Positions 1 through 8,858 of a stretch of 64,000 nucleotides of DNA are shown piece by piece; positions within the stretch are counted from its first letter, which is position 1, and each line of letters opens with the position of its first letter. This DNA comes from Rhodococcus sp. G-MC3. GTDB taxonomy: Bacteria; Actinomycetota; Actinomycetes; Mycobacteriales; Mycobacteriaceae. Below the pieces are notes generated by a model that was given only the letters and a program-made list of their open reading frames with translations, was not told the origin of the DNA and did no database searches. The DNA lies in NCBI RefSeq assembly GCF_030063335.1, contig NZ_JASISW010000017.1, positions 56,251 through 120,250 on the forward strand, read 5' to 3'. A program made the position numbers and the translations under genes.

Positions 1-567
1 TAGGAAGTTCGCCAATTCCGGGTTCTTGATACCGGCCCGAACCAATTTCACGGCGGTTATGTCGTCGAGAGTATCCGTCTTGCAGCGATATTCGAGCAGT
101 CGTGTCAAGATCGCTGTCATTCGCGGCGGGCCGAGCACCTCGGTCAGTGCCCGATCGACATCGGGGAGCGCGGTAGCCGAGACGGTCAACACACCTGATG
201 CAACAGCGCCGTCGAGGATCGATCCGGCGTCCCGCGGCGGGGACTCGTTCAGATCGGGGAGCACTTGAAGATCGGCGATCGCTTCGAGATCGGTGCCGAC
301 CCCGAAATGAGCGAGGGCGACGACAGCCTGCTCGGATTCGGCCATCGCGCGAAGAATGTCGATCTGGTGGGAATGAACTGCGTCGCCGATGACCTTGGTG
401 AGCGCCACGTCGGCGGATGCCGTCTGCGCAGCATCGAGTGCGACGTCGACGGTGACCTGACATCCACCGGTGATGGTAAGGATCGTTCTCGCCAGAGCGC
501 CCGAGATCGGTTGGCCGCGGGTGCTTGCGTGGGCTGCAATCTCGGCTTTCGTCAGTGCGACGGGCAC
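1..567 (-). CDS. Hypothetical protein, 3' part cut by window edge
   Basis: The reading frame runs open for 189 codons from a GTG at 567 to the window edge, starting VPVALTKAEIAAHAS. It begins 4 nt after the stop of the Hsp70-like gene on the same strand, so the two are very likely co-transcribed. The visible part is mixed alpha-helical in character with many Ala, Val and Asp residues, and it shows no signal peptide, membrane segment or catalytic motif. I do not recognise the family. The tight linkage to the Hsp70-like gene, itself divergent from iniBAC, suggests a role in the same envelope-stress module, but that is inference. The ribosome-binding site before the GTG is weak, so a later start is possible. 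Confidence 0.6.
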   Translation of the reverse strand, partial: MPVALTKAEIAAHASTRGQPISGALARTILTITGGCQVTVDVALDAAQTASADVALTKVIGDAVHSHQIDILRAMAESEQAVVALAHFGVGTDLEAIADLQVLPDLNESPPRDAGSILDGAVASGVLTVSATALPDVDRALTEVLGPPRMTAILTRLLEYRCKTDTLDDITAVKLVRAGIKNPELANFL

Positions 568-571
568 GGAG

Positions 572-2344
572 CTACTGACCGGTCAGGTTGGGGAGGAGGT
601 CGCCGACGCCCTGTCCGACATCGCCGAGGGTCGGTCCGTTGTAGGCGGGGGGCGTGTAGGCCGGAGGAGGGTTGTAAGCCGGGGGTGTGTACGCCGGAGG
701 GTTGTAGGCGGGAGGGTTGTAGGCCGGGGGTGTGTAGGCCGGAGCTGCGTCGGCCGGGGGTGTGTAGGCAGGCGCGGGGACGCCGGGGTCCGACGCGTTC
801 GGTGCTGCGGGAACCGGGGCGGCGGGAGCGGGCGCGCCGGCCGGAGACCCAGCCACATTCGGGTCGGCGACCACTGTGCCGTCGGGCGCGATCACCGTTC
901 CTGCCGCGGGAATCAGCGTGCCGTCGGCTGCGACAGTCGGTGCAGGCAGGCCATTTTCGGTGGTCTGGTTGACAGCGGCGGCGGCCTCCGCTGTGGTCTT
1001 GGGTGCCGTCGTCGATGTCGTTCCAGCGGTGTTCTCCGACACCGCGGTCTCGACCGGGGCGTCGCCACCGGTCAGCGCGGTTCCCAGCGACAATCCGCCG
1101 CCGGCGAGGATCGCCAACGCAGCCACCGATGCGAGCACGATTCCAGCCTTCTTGCGGCCGGACATGCCGGTGGCTGCTGCGGCGGATGCGGCGGATGACG
1201 GTGCCGGACGCGGTGCGGAGCGGGTGAGAGGAGCCGGCGCAGCAACGGGTGGCACATCGGCGACGACCGACTGAGCGACCTCGTTTGCGATCAGAGCACC
1301 CCCGATGGCGGGAATGCGATCGGGATGCGGTCCGGTGACCACCGGTGCGCGCAGTTCCGACGAAATGAGCTCGGCGACAAGAGGAATGCTGGAACTGCCA
1401 CCGGTGAGGAGAACCTGGGTCACGTCGGCGGCGTCGAGACCTGCGGTGTGCAGCGAATCGCGGATCAGCTCGATCGAACCCAGAATCGGTTGCCGGAGTA
1501 GATCCTCGACCTCGTCGCGCACCAACCGGGTGTCGGAATGCAGACCGGGGAGATCGACGGTGAGCGTGGTGGCAGTGTCGTAGGAGAGCTGTTCTTTCGC
1601 CTCACTGCAGCGCGCACGCAGTTCGACGAGGGCGCCGACGGTGTCGGGATCGAACGGATCGAACTCGAACGAAGTGCTGCTCGAGACGGTCTCCAACACG
1701 TACTGGGTGATCAGATGATCGAACTGAGCGCCACCGAAATCCTGCGAGTGAACACCGTTTCCGATTGTTCCTGCTTCGGACCCGGTGCGCATCAACGTTA
1801 TTGCGAGCGAGTTTCCGCCGAGGTCGTAGATGACCGTCAAGCCGTCGCTGGCGGGTCCGCGCGAACCCTCGAGCCAGCGCATCGCCGCACTCGACTCGGG
1901 TACGAGGGTGGCGTCCTCGACTCCTGCGCGATCGAGCGCCTCGCGAAGTACGTCGGCGGTGTAGGAGGACCAGCGGTCGGGGTGGGTGATCACCACGGTG
2001 GGGTTCGAATCCGCGCCAGCCGACGCCTCCGCCACGAGGGCACGGGTAGCGGCGGCGAACAGGTCCTCGGCGAGATGAGATTGGCCGTCCTCGTCGATCA
2101 GCGGAACGGGATCACCGACGCGGTCGGCGAAACCGGACAGAGTTTGGCGTCCGTTGCGCTCCGAGGTCTCGGCCAGGCTGGGCTCAGATCCTGGGTGTAG
2201 ATCGAGGGCCGATCGCTTCACCACTGTGGGCATTGCCTCGTCGGTGGCGAAGTCACGTGGTGCATACGGGTCGTGTGAAGTATCGAGGGCAGCCACCGAG
2301 GTGACCGTTCCGATCCGTATACCGAGCCCTGCACTCATCATCAT
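572..2344 (-). CDS. Hsp70-like ATPase domain protein with membrane anchor and Pro-rich tail
   Basis: This 590-aa protein has an N-terminal actin/Hsp70-type ATPase fold. Visible parts are the start GLGIRIGTVTS, the phosphate loop VIYDLGGNSLAITL and the adenosine motif LLTGGSSSIPLV near residue 320. The substrate-binding domain of a true DnaK is missing. Instead there is a linker, one membrane span at about residues 398-425 (GIVLASVAALAILAGG), and an outside-facing Pro/Ala/Tyr-rich tail with PAYTPP and PAYNPP repeats. The start is taken at the first of three consecutive ATGs behind a GGAG; ATGs at 2341 or 2338 are equally possible. It is divergent from iniB. Such Hsp70-plus-tail proteins occur in actinobacteria, but their function is unclear. 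It may act as an ATP-dependent envelope sensor or scaffold (inference). Confidence 0.8.
   Translation of the reverse strand: MMMSAGLGIRIGTVTSVAALDTSHDPYAPRDFATDEAMPTVVKRSALDLHPGSEPSLAETSERNGRQTLSGFADRVGDPVPLIDEDGQSHLAEDLFAAATRALVAEASAGADSNPTVVITHPDRWSSYTADVLREALDRAGVEDATLVPESSAAMRWLEGSRGPASDGLTVIYDLGGNSLAITLMRTGSEAGTIGNGVHSQDFGGAQFDHLITQYVLETVSSSTSFEFDPFDPDTVGALVELRARCSEAKEQLSYDTATTLTVDLPGLHSDTRLVRDEVEDLLRQPILGSIELIRDSLHTAGLDAADVTQVLLTGGSSSIPLVAELISSELRAPVVTGPHPDRIPAIGGALIANEVAQSVVADVPPVAAPAPLTRSAPRPAPSSAASAAAATGMSGRKKAGIVLASVAALAILAGGGLSLGTALTGGDAPVETAVSENTAGTTSTTAPKTTAEAAAAVNQTTENGLPAPTVAADGTLIPAAGTVIAPDGTVVADPNVAGSPAGAPAPAAPVPAAPNASDPGVPAPAYTPPADAAPAYTPPAYNPPAYNPPAYTPPAYNPPPAYTPPAYNGPTLGDVGQGVGDLLPNLTGQ
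638..770 (-). repeat. Imperfect tandem repeat coding PAYTPP/PAYNPP
   Basis: About 130 bp of short degenerate repeats, with units of 12-24 bp, encode alternating PAYTPP and PAYNPP in the C-terminal tail of the Hsp70-like protein. Such a tract is prone to copy-number change by slippage, so tail length may differ between strains. Confidence 0.75.
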
Positions 2345-2592
2345 CTCCGGCTTCTTCTCACACAAGCGCCGCCCGACGCTGTTGTTCATGTCGAAATCAT
2401 GGCACCTTTCGTTACGTCTCACAGGGGGTGGACACGTGTTTGCGGGGAAACCCCCTAACGCTTGCGAATCCCCTAATGCGTCACCCCTGGTTCACCTGTT
2501 TCGAGCAGGGGGATCGACCCCGTTGGGAGAACCATCCGGAACCCATAGCTTTGTGATCAACCACGAAATCCATCACTGAAGGAGCCACGATC
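2345..2592. promoter_or_regulatory. Divergent Hsp70-like/iniB control region with CCCCTAAYGC direct repeats
   Basis: This 248-nt non-coding region separates two divergent starts. It holds a direct repeat, CCCCTAACGC at 2452-2461 and CCCCTAATGC at 2470-2479, 18 nt apart start to start, followed by a further CACCCC. In mycobacteria the iniB promoter is strongly induced by inhibitors of cell-wall synthesis, and its control region lies at this position. The repeats are therefore a candidate regulator site; that role is inferred. The iniB ribosome-binding site AAGGAG lies at 2579-2584. Confidence 0.45.
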
Positions 2593-5466
2593 ATGGCCAC
2601 CAACGCAGTCCTCGACTTCATCCTCAGCCTCCTCCGCAACGACGATGCGGCCGCCGCATACTGCGCCAACCCGGAAGCTGCGCTCTCCGCAGCCGGCCTC
2701 GTAGACGTGAGCCACGCAGACATCGTTGCCGTCGCACCCCTGGTCGCCGAGTCCGGCTTGTTCGCCGGAGCGGGTTCGCAGCTCTCCGCGATCCTCGGCG
2801 TCGGTGCAGGCGCTGCCGGAGGCATCGAGGGCGGACTGGCAGGCGGAGCGGCAACCGGCGGCGCACTGTCCACCGGCCTCGGCCTCGGTGCCGGTGCAAT
2901 TGTCGGCGGAGGACTTGCAGGCGGCGGACTGATCGGTGGCGGCGTCGGCGGCGGATTCGGTGGAGACCTCGACCTGGCGGGCGACATCGCGGCTTCGATC
3001 GGCGCAGCACTGAGCGCGGCACTCGCGGTGGGCGGCGAAATCGGCGTCGACCTCGGCGCAGCCCTCGGCGCAGCTCTGGAAGCAATGATCGGCGCCGGCG
3101 CATCGATCGACCTTGGTGGCGCGGCCGATCTGGGCGGTGCCCTCAGCGGCCTCATCGGCGCAGGCATCGACCTCGGCGCAGACGTGACAGCAGAACTGAA
3201 CGTTGCACTCGACGCAGCACTGGGCGCAGTCGGCGGCATCGACCTGGGCGCACTCGTCGGGATCGACGGTGCTCTCACCGGAGCACTCGGAACCGTCTTC
3301 GGCGTCGGCGGCACCATCGGAGCAGACCTGGGCGCAGCGCTCGGCGACGTGTTCGGTGCCGCGATCGATCTGGGCGCAATCGATCTGGGCGGAGAAGTCG
3401 ACGCCGGCCTCGGACTTGCAGGCGGACTCGGTGGCGCACTGACCGCCGGACTCGGCCTTGCCGGCGGTCTCAGCGGAGGAATCGCCGCAGGAGTCGGCAC
3501 CGCACTCGATGCAGCGCTGAGCGCAGGCGGCGGACTCACCGCAGGCATCGGCGCAGGCCTCGAGAGCGTCTTCGCTCTGCAGACCGGCCTGGCAGCGGCC
3601 TTGGGAACCTCGCTAGGCGCTGTCCTCGACGCAGGCGTGCTCGCCGAGCTCGACCTCGCGGGCCTCGCAGGCGTCGACCTCGGCGGCATCGTCAGCGGAG
3701 CGTTGGGCACCGCACTCGATCTCGACGGCAGCATCGTCGCCGATCTCGCGACGTCCCTCGGAACCGCAATCGACGGCGCAGTCGGCGGGGCACTCGATCT
3801 CGGCGGAGCGTTGGATCTCGGCGGAGCGTTGGATCTCGGCGGAGCGTTGGGCGCAGGAGCAAACCTGGAGAGCATCCTCGGCGCGGCCTTCGGCGTCGGT
3901 GGAGAAGCAGGCGTCGGCCTCGGTGCCGCTCTCGACGCAGTCGTCGGAGCAGGCGGAGCACTCGACCTCGGTACCGCGCTCGGCGCCGGAGCAGCGCTCG
4001 GCGGCACGTTGGATGGCGCACTGACGGCAGCACTCGGCGCAGCCGCTGATCTGGCAGCCGGTGTCGATCTGGAAGCTGTCACCGACATCGGTGCAGGGCT
4101 CGGAGTAGGTGCAGGGCTCGAAGGAATCTTCGGCGCCGAAGGCGGCCTCGCGTCGACCGTCGGTTCCACGCTCGGTGCGGTGCTCGACGCAGGCGCACTC
4201 GCAGACCTCGACCTCGGTGCCATCGCCACCGGTGACATCGGAGCCGTCGTCAGCGGAGCCCTCGGCACCGCACTCGACCTCGACACCAACGCAGTCGGCA
4301 GCCTGACCGCAGCACTCGAATCGGCGATCGACGCGTCGGTAGGCGCCGACATTGCAGCAGCCACAAACCTCGAAGGCGTTCTCGGCGCAGCCTTCGGCGT
4401 CGGCGGAGAAGCAGGAGCCGGCGTCGGTGCCGCACTCGACACAGTGCTCGACACCAGCACCGCACTCGATTTGGGAGCAGTACTCGGCGGCGAAGCGGAA
4501 CTCAGCGGAGCGCTGAACGGCGCAGTCGATGCAGCGCTCGGCGCTGCAGCCGGCGTAGCAGGAGCCGGTGACCTCGGACTCGGTGCCGTTGGAGGCCTGA
4601 CCACAACGGCAGACGCAGGCCTTGCCGCTGTTGGTGGACTCACCACAGGCGCAGCGGCAGGCATCGACGGCGGACTTGCCGCCGTCGGAACTGCGGGCGC
4701 AGGCGTCACCGGAGGGCTCGCAGCCGTCGGAGATGCAGGCGCAGGCCTCACAGGCGGACTGACCGCCGGCCTCGGCGGCGTCGCTCAGACCGGAACGGAC
4801 TTGGGCGCAGGCATCACCGGAGCGGTCGACGGGACGGTGGCAGGTGCCGCTGACCTCGGCGGATCGCTCGCAGGCACAGTCGACGGAACCGTCGGAGCAG
4901 GCGTGGACGCTGCCGCTCAGGCGGGCGCCGACGTCGACGGATCCCTGCAGGGTGCAGCGGACCTCGGTGGTTCGGCTGTCGGGACCTTGGGTGCCGGACT
5001 GAACGCCGGACTCGGCGGAGGTGTCGACGCCGGTGCTGACGCTGCAGGCGACGTTGCCGGTGGAGTGGCCGCAGGTGCCGATGCTGCCGGTTCGGTGGCA
5101 GGTGAAGTTGCCGGTGGTGTCGAGGGCGGAGTCGCTGCCGGTGCGGATGCGGGAGCGGACGCCGCTGCCAACGCTGTCGGTGGGATTGCAGGCGGCGCCG
5201 ACGTGATCGGCGGCGCAGCCAGCGGCGTCATAGGTGGCTTCGACGGTGCAGCGGACGCTGCGGGCAGTGCGTCGAGTTCGTTCGACTCCTGGTCCTCGGT
5301 GGACTCCAACGTGTTCGGGCAGGCACAGGGCGACTCGTCACTGCAGGGTGATTCTTCCTTGCAGTCGGACTCGGACTCGAGCCTGCACGGCGATGTCGAT
5401 AGCGCGGCGCACTCCGTCGCCGACGCTGCCACCGTGGACTACCACACGGATCTGCTGAACCCGTAA
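2593..5466 (+). CDS. iniB: IniB-like Gly/Ala-rich repeat protein
   Basis: This 957-aa protein starts with the IniB-type N-terminal domain (MATNAVLDFILSLLRND, then AYCANPEAALSAAGL). About 800 residues of low-complexity Gly/Ala/Leu/Asp sequence follow, rich in DLGGAL and GAALG units, and then a Ser/Asp-rich tail near residue 895 to the end. The start has an AAGGAG box at good spacing. IniB of mycobacteria is the first gene of the isoniazid-inducible iniBAC operon; its molecular function is unknown and it may be structural at the envelope. The protein is about twice as long as mycobacterial IniB, partly because of an internal duplication of about 186 residues. iniA follows after a strong hairpin. 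Confidence 0.8.
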   Translation: MATNAVLDFILSLLRNDDAAAAYCANPEAALSAAGLVDVSHADIVAVAPLVAESGLFAGAGSQLSAILGVGAGAAGGIEGGLAGGAATGGALSTGLGLGAGAIVGGGLAGGGLIGGGVGGGFGGDLDLAGDIAASIGAALSAALAVGGEIGVDLGAALGAALEAMIGAGASIDLGGAADLGGALSGLIGAGIDLGADVTAELNVALDAALGAVGGIDLGALVGIDGALTGALGTVFGVGGTIGADLGAALGDVFGAAIDLGAIDLGGEVDAGLGLAGGLGGALTAGLGLAGGLSGGIAAGVGTALDAALSAGGGLTAGIGAGLESVFALQTGLAAALGTSLGAVLDAGVLAELDLAGLAGVDLGGIVSGALGTALDLDGSIVADLATSLGTAIDGAVGGALDLGGALDLGGALDLGGALGAGANLESILGAAFGVGGEAGVGLGAALDAVVGAGGALDLGTALGAGAALGGTLDGALTAALGAAADLAAGVDLEAVTDIGAGLGVGAGLEGIFGAEGGLASTVGSTLGAVLDAGALADLDLGAIATGDIGAVVSGALGTALDLDTNAVGSLTAALESAIDASVGADIAAATNLEGVLGAAFGVGGEAGAGVGAALDTVLDTSTALDLGAVLGGEAELSGALNGAVDAALGAAAGVAGAGDLGLGAVGGLTTTADAGLAAVGGLTTGAAAGIDGGLAAVGTAGAGVTGGLAAVGDAGAGLTGGLTAGLGGVAQTGTDLGAGITGAVDGTVAGAADLGGSLAGTVDGTVGAGVDAAAQAGADVDGSLQGAADLGGSAVGTLGAGLNAGLGGGVDAGADAAGDVAGGVAAGADAAGSVAGEVAGGVEGGVAAGADAGADAAANAVGGIAGGADVIGGAASGVIGGFDGAADAAGSASSSFDSWSSVDSNVFGQAQGDSSLQGDSSLQSDSDSSLHGDVDSAAHSVADAATVDYHTDLLNP
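3559..4590 (+). repeat. Internal duplication within iniB (unit about 558 bp)
   Basis: Two consecutive segments of iniB align in the same order. Residues 323-508 begin LESVF and contain LGAVLDAG, SGALGTALDLD and LGAAFGVGGEAG. Residues from 509 onward begin LEGIF and contain the same landmarks at the same spacing. The second copy fades near residue 665. The unit is 186 codons, which points to an in-frame tandem duplication followed by divergence. Confidence 0.75.
3796..3849 (+). repeat. Three perfect tandem copies of an 18-mer in iniB
   Basis: GATCTCGGCGGAGCGTTG occurs three times without gaps at 3796, 3814 and 3832, coding a run of DLGGAL units. Exact identity in an otherwise diverged region indicates recent expansion by slippage. 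Confidence 0.9.
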
Positions 5467-5480
5467 CTACATGTTGGAGG

Positions 5481-5518
5481 AAGAGGCTCTGGGTGGTTCC
5501 ATACGCCCGGGGCCTCTT
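5481..5518 (+). terminator. Strong stem-loop between iniB and iniA
   Basis: Arms 5481-5495 (AAGAGGCTCTGGGTG) and 5504-5518 (CGCCCGGGGCCTCTT) pair over 15 bp with three G-U wobbles and an 8-nt loop. No long T-run follows. It lies 15 nt after the iniB stop and 55 nt before the iniA start, so it could be an attenuator or an mRNA stabiliser that sets iniB above iniA-iniC. Which one cannot be read from the sequence. Confidence 0.6.
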
Positions 5519-5572
5519 CTGTCGTTAGAGTTCACTAGCGGCAGGACAAGTACGTGTATCCGAAAGAAGGCT

Positions 5573-7384
5573 ATGGACGGGCAAGCGAAACAGCTGGCCG
5601 ATCTGCTCGATCGAACTGCGGCAGTGGCGCAGACGGTCGGGCGGTCCGATTTGGTGTCGAGAATGGAACTTGCCAAGGAGCGGGTACTCGACCCGAGAAG
5701 ACGAATAGTCGTGGTAGGGCCCCTGAAGCAGGGAAAAAGCCAGTTTGTGAATTCGTTGCTCAATTTGAGTGTGTGCTCGGTCGGGGACGACGAGACGACG
5801 GCGATTCCGACAATTGTCCAGAACTCCGAACGGTCCTACGCCGAACTCTTGTTGGCGGATCCCGGCAACGATTCCATACGTGCCGAAGTACCGCTAGAGG
5901 AGTTGCAGGACATCACCCCCGCGAGTCCCCGCGCCGAAGGCCGTGAAGTTCTCAGGCTCGAAGTCAACGTGCCGAGTCCGCTGCTTGCCGACGGGCTCGT
6001 GCTGGTCGACACTCCAGGGGTCGGTGGGCACGGAAACCCCCATGCAGCAGGAACATTGGGTCTGATTCCATCGGCGGATGCCGTGCTGGTCGTCTCCGAC
6101 GCGAGTCGTGAGTTCACCGAACCCGAGATCGCTTTTCTGCGTCAGGTGCTCGGCCTGTGCCCTTCGGTCGCTGTGCTGATCACCAAGACAGACCTGTATC
6201 CACATTGGCGTCGGATCGTCGAAGCCAACCGAGGACACCTCGAGCGCGAAGGGCTGGACGTCCCGATGATTGCGTTGTCCTCCCTACTGCGATCGCACGC
6301 GCTCCGGTTGAACGACGAAGAATTGAACGCCGAGTCCGGTTTTCCGGAATTGTATGACTTCCTACGGGAGCGCGTCGTGGCGCGTGCCGACGCCACAACA
6401 CGCGGAGCTGTCTCGCTCGACATCCGTTCGGTCACCGAGCATCTCACTCTGGCGATGGGCAGTGAACTGGCTGCACTCCGTGATCCGGAGCGTGCTGCCG
6501 CCGCCGTTGCCGGATTGCAGAGGGCCAAGACTGCTGCCGAGGAACTGCACAAGAAGACCTCGCAGTGGCAACAGACACTCGCCGACGGAATCGCAGATCT
6601 GGCGTCGGACATCGATCACGATCTGCGAGATCGACTTCGGCGCGTCACCCGTGAAGCGGAGGAGACTGTCGACGAGGGAGACCCCGGCGCGGACTGGGTG
6701 GAACTGGGCAATTGGCTGGAAGAGCAGATCGCGGCCTCCGTCGGCGACAACTTCGTATGGGCGCACGAGCGGGCGCTGTGGTTGGCCGAACTCGTCGCCG
6801 AGCACTTCGCTGCCGCAGGTGCAGTGACGTTGCCCGATCTCGATCTCGGCGATCTCGACAATGTTCTCGAACCCGTTGCCTCCCTTGCCGATCTCGAATC
6901 CGGCAAGACCGGGATCACGCAGAAGGTGCTCGTCGGAATGCGCGGTTCGTACGGCGGTGTACTCATGTTCGGGTTGATCACCACGTTCGTCGGCCTCAGT
7001 CTGCTCAATCCGATTTCGATCGGTGCCGGTGTACTGCTGGGCACCAAGGCGTACAAGGAAGACAAGGAAAATCGGGTGAAGAATCGGCGTGCGGAGGCCA
7101 AGATGGCCGTGCGGCGTTTCACCGACGACGTCAGCTTCCAGGTCGGCAAGGAATCGAAAGATCGCTTGCGCCAGATCCAGCGTGTGCTGCGTGATCACTT
7201 CACCTCGATTGCGGAACAGACACTGCGTTCGCTCAACGATTCACTTCGCGCTGCTCAGGACGCCGCGAACGTCGAGACTGCTGAAAGGGCAACCAGAACA
7301 GCGCAACTCGATCGAGAGATGAAGGTGGTTGCGGAACTCAATGAGCGCGCGGCCGCACTAGTGCCGAGTGAAGCAGTACGGTGA
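5573..7384 (+). CDS. iniA: IniA-like dynamin-family GTPase
   Basis: This 603-aa bacterial dynamin-like protein has P-loop GPLKQGKS at about residue 49, switch/G3 DTPGVGG at about 146 and G4 TKTD at about 204. Long helical segments follow, with a hydrophobic membrane-inserting segment at about residues 460-490 (VLMFGLITTFVGLSLL). IniA of M. tuberculosis is a dynamin-like GTPase that binds and fissions membrane, is induced by isoniazid and ethambutol, and is thought to help maintain the membrane under drug stress. The open frame extends upstream through the intergenic hairpin, so the ATG at 5573 behind GAAAGAAGG was chosen; the resulting length is close to the mycobacterial 640 aa. It overlaps iniC by 4 nt (GTGA). 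Confidence 0.85.
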   Translation: MDGQAKQLADLLDRTAAVAQTVGRSDLVSRMELAKERVLDPRRRIVVVGPLKQGKSQFVNSLLNLSVCSVGDDETTAIPTIVQNSERSYAELLLADPGNDSIRAEVPLEELQDITPASPRAEGREVLRLEVNVPSPLLADGLVLVDTPGVGGHGNPHAAGTLGLIPSADAVLVVSDASREFTEPEIAFLRQVLGLCPSVAVLITKTDLYPHWRRIVEANRGHLEREGLDVPMIALSSLLRSHALRLNDEELNAESGFPELYDFLRERVVARADATTRGAVSLDIRSVTEHLTLAMGSELAALRDPERAAAAVAGLQRAKTAAEELHKKTSQWQQTLADGIADLASDIDHDLRDRLRRVTREAEETVDEGDPGADWVELGNWLEEQIAASVGDNFVWAHERALWLAELVAEHFAAAGAVTLPDLDLGDLDNVLEPVASLADLESGKTGITQKVLVGMRGSYGGVLMFGLITTFVGLSLLNPISIGAGVLLGTKAYKEDKENRVKNRRAEAKMAVRRFTDDVSFQVGKESKDRLRQIQRVLRDHFTSIAEQTLRSLNDSLRAAQDAANVETAERATRTAQLDREMKVVAELNERAAALVPSEAVR

Positions 7385-8835
7385 CCGCTCTGGCCGACGC
7401 CCGGGCGCTCATCGCTGCCGCACGCTCCGCGTATTCCATCGACACCCACGCGGCCTGGTCGCTGACGGAATGTCTCGACCGACTGGATCAGCCGTTACGC
7501 GTCGCACTCGCAGGCTCGCTCAAAGCGGGTAAGTCGACGTTGCTCAATTCGCTGGTCGGGCAGGATATCGCCCCGACGGATGCGACAGAGTGCACCAAAG
7601 TGGTCACCTGGTACCGCAGCGGTGCAACCCCCAATGTGACTGCCTGGTACGACGGTGACAAGTCAGCGCATGTTCCCGTCCAACGCCGCAGCGGCCGTTT
7701 GACGTTCGACCTCGGTGAGTTGACGGCGTCTCGTGTCGACCGTCTCGATGTCGAGTGGCCCGCTCGTACACTTACTCAGACCACCATCATCGACACCCCC
7801 GGCACCTCGTCCCTCTCACGTGACGTTTCGGCGCGCACACTGTCGATGCTGACGCCGGAGAATTCGTCGTCAGGTGCGGATGCTGTTGTCTACCTTCTTC
7901 GCACGCTCAACGCGACGGACGTGTCGTTCCTCGGGCAGGTCGGTTCGCACGTGGGCGGCGAGTCGGGGCCGCTCGGTGTCGTCGGTGTCGTATCGCGAGC
8001 CGACGAGGTCGGATCCGGCCGCATGGACGCAATGATGTCGGCGAAGGAGGTTGCGGCGCGGTTCGCGTCGGAATTGGAGGCGACCGGTCTCTGTCAGGCG
8101 GTCGTTCCGGTTGCCGGGCTGTTGGCGCTCGCGGCGGAAACGTTGCGGCAGAACGAGTTCGCAGCATTCGAGGCGCTCGCGCAGGTCCCCGACAATGATC
8201 TCCAGTTGGCCCTGCTGTCCGCAGACCGGTTCTCCAGGCCGGGGATGCTTCCGGTGGACGCTGAACTGCGCGCGTCGATCGTCGATCGGTTCGGGCTGTT
8301 CGGTATTCGGATGGCCATCACGTTGATAAAGCTCGGTGTTCGTGATTCGCCAACCCTCGCCGCGGAGTTGGTGGAGCGAAGCGGACTGAACGAGTTACGT
8401 TCCGTCATCGATGTCCAGTTCGGTCAGAGAGCCGACCAATTGAAGCTGCACTCGGCGCTGGTGGCACTGCAACGGACATTGGAGGCACGGCCGATAGCGG
8501 AGTCTGCTGCGTTCCGCGCCGAGGCCGGGCGAATGCTGGCCGACGTACACGGATTTCAGGAGCTGAGGCTGCTCGGTCGAATGCGTTCGACCACGCCGAA
8601 GCTACCCGAAAACGAACTGACCGAACTGCATCGACTCATCGGAGGCGTTGGAATCGACAGCTCGACCCGTCTCGGACTCGATCCCGATGCCGGTGCGGCC
8701 CAACGGCACGGTGCTGCGTTGGCTGCAGTGCAGAAGTGGCGCAGGCTCTCCGAGCATCCGATGCTCGATCAGTTCACCGCTCGGACGTGTGCGGTGGCAG
8801 CGCGCAGCGCCGAGGGCGTTGTCGCCGCAGGCTAG
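7381..8835 (+). CDS. iniC: IniC-like dynamin-family GTPase
   Basis: This 484-aa second dynamin-like GTPase has P-loop GSLKAGKST at residues 45-53, DTPGTSS at about 138 and a G4-like SRAD near 205. It lacks an obvious membrane segment, unlike iniA, so the two probably act as a pair with one membrane-anchored partner. The GTG start overlaps the iniA stop (GTGA), giving translational coupling. The length matches mycobacterial IniC (about 490 aa). It is the last gene of the iniBAC-type operon and is convergent with the following membrane-protein gene. Confidence 0.85.
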   Translation: MTALADARALIAAARSAYSIDTHAAWSLTECLDRLDQPLRVALAGSLKAGKSTLLNSLVGQDIAPTDATECTKVVTWYRSGATPNVTAWYDGDKSAHVPVQRRSGRLTFDLGELTASRVDRLDVEWPARTLTQTTIIDTPGTSSLSRDVSARTLSMLTPENSSSGADAVVYLLRTLNATDVSFLGQVGSHVGGESGPLGVVGVVSRADEVGSGRMDAMMSAKEVAARFASELEATGLCQAVVPVAGLLALAAETLRQNEFAAFEALAQVPDNDLQLALLSADRFSRPGMLPVDAELRASIVDRFGLFGIRMAITLIKLGVRDSPTLAAELVERSGLNELRSVIDVQFGQRADQLKLHSALVALQRTLEARPIAESAAFRAEAGRMLADVHGFQELRLLGRMRSTTPKLPENELTELHRLIGGVGIDSSTRLGLDPDAGAAQRHGAALAAVQKWRRLSEHPMLDQFTARTCAVAARSAEGVVAAG

Positions 8836-8858
8836 CGTGCACAGCTGCTCGACCAGGA

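Noticed and set aside
2481..4751. Antisense open frame of 756 codons opposite iniB
   Set aside because: It is very rich in Ala, Pro and Ser and arises from the GGC/GCC codon bias of the Gly/Ala repeats on the other strand. It has no ribosome-binding site and no recognisable domain.
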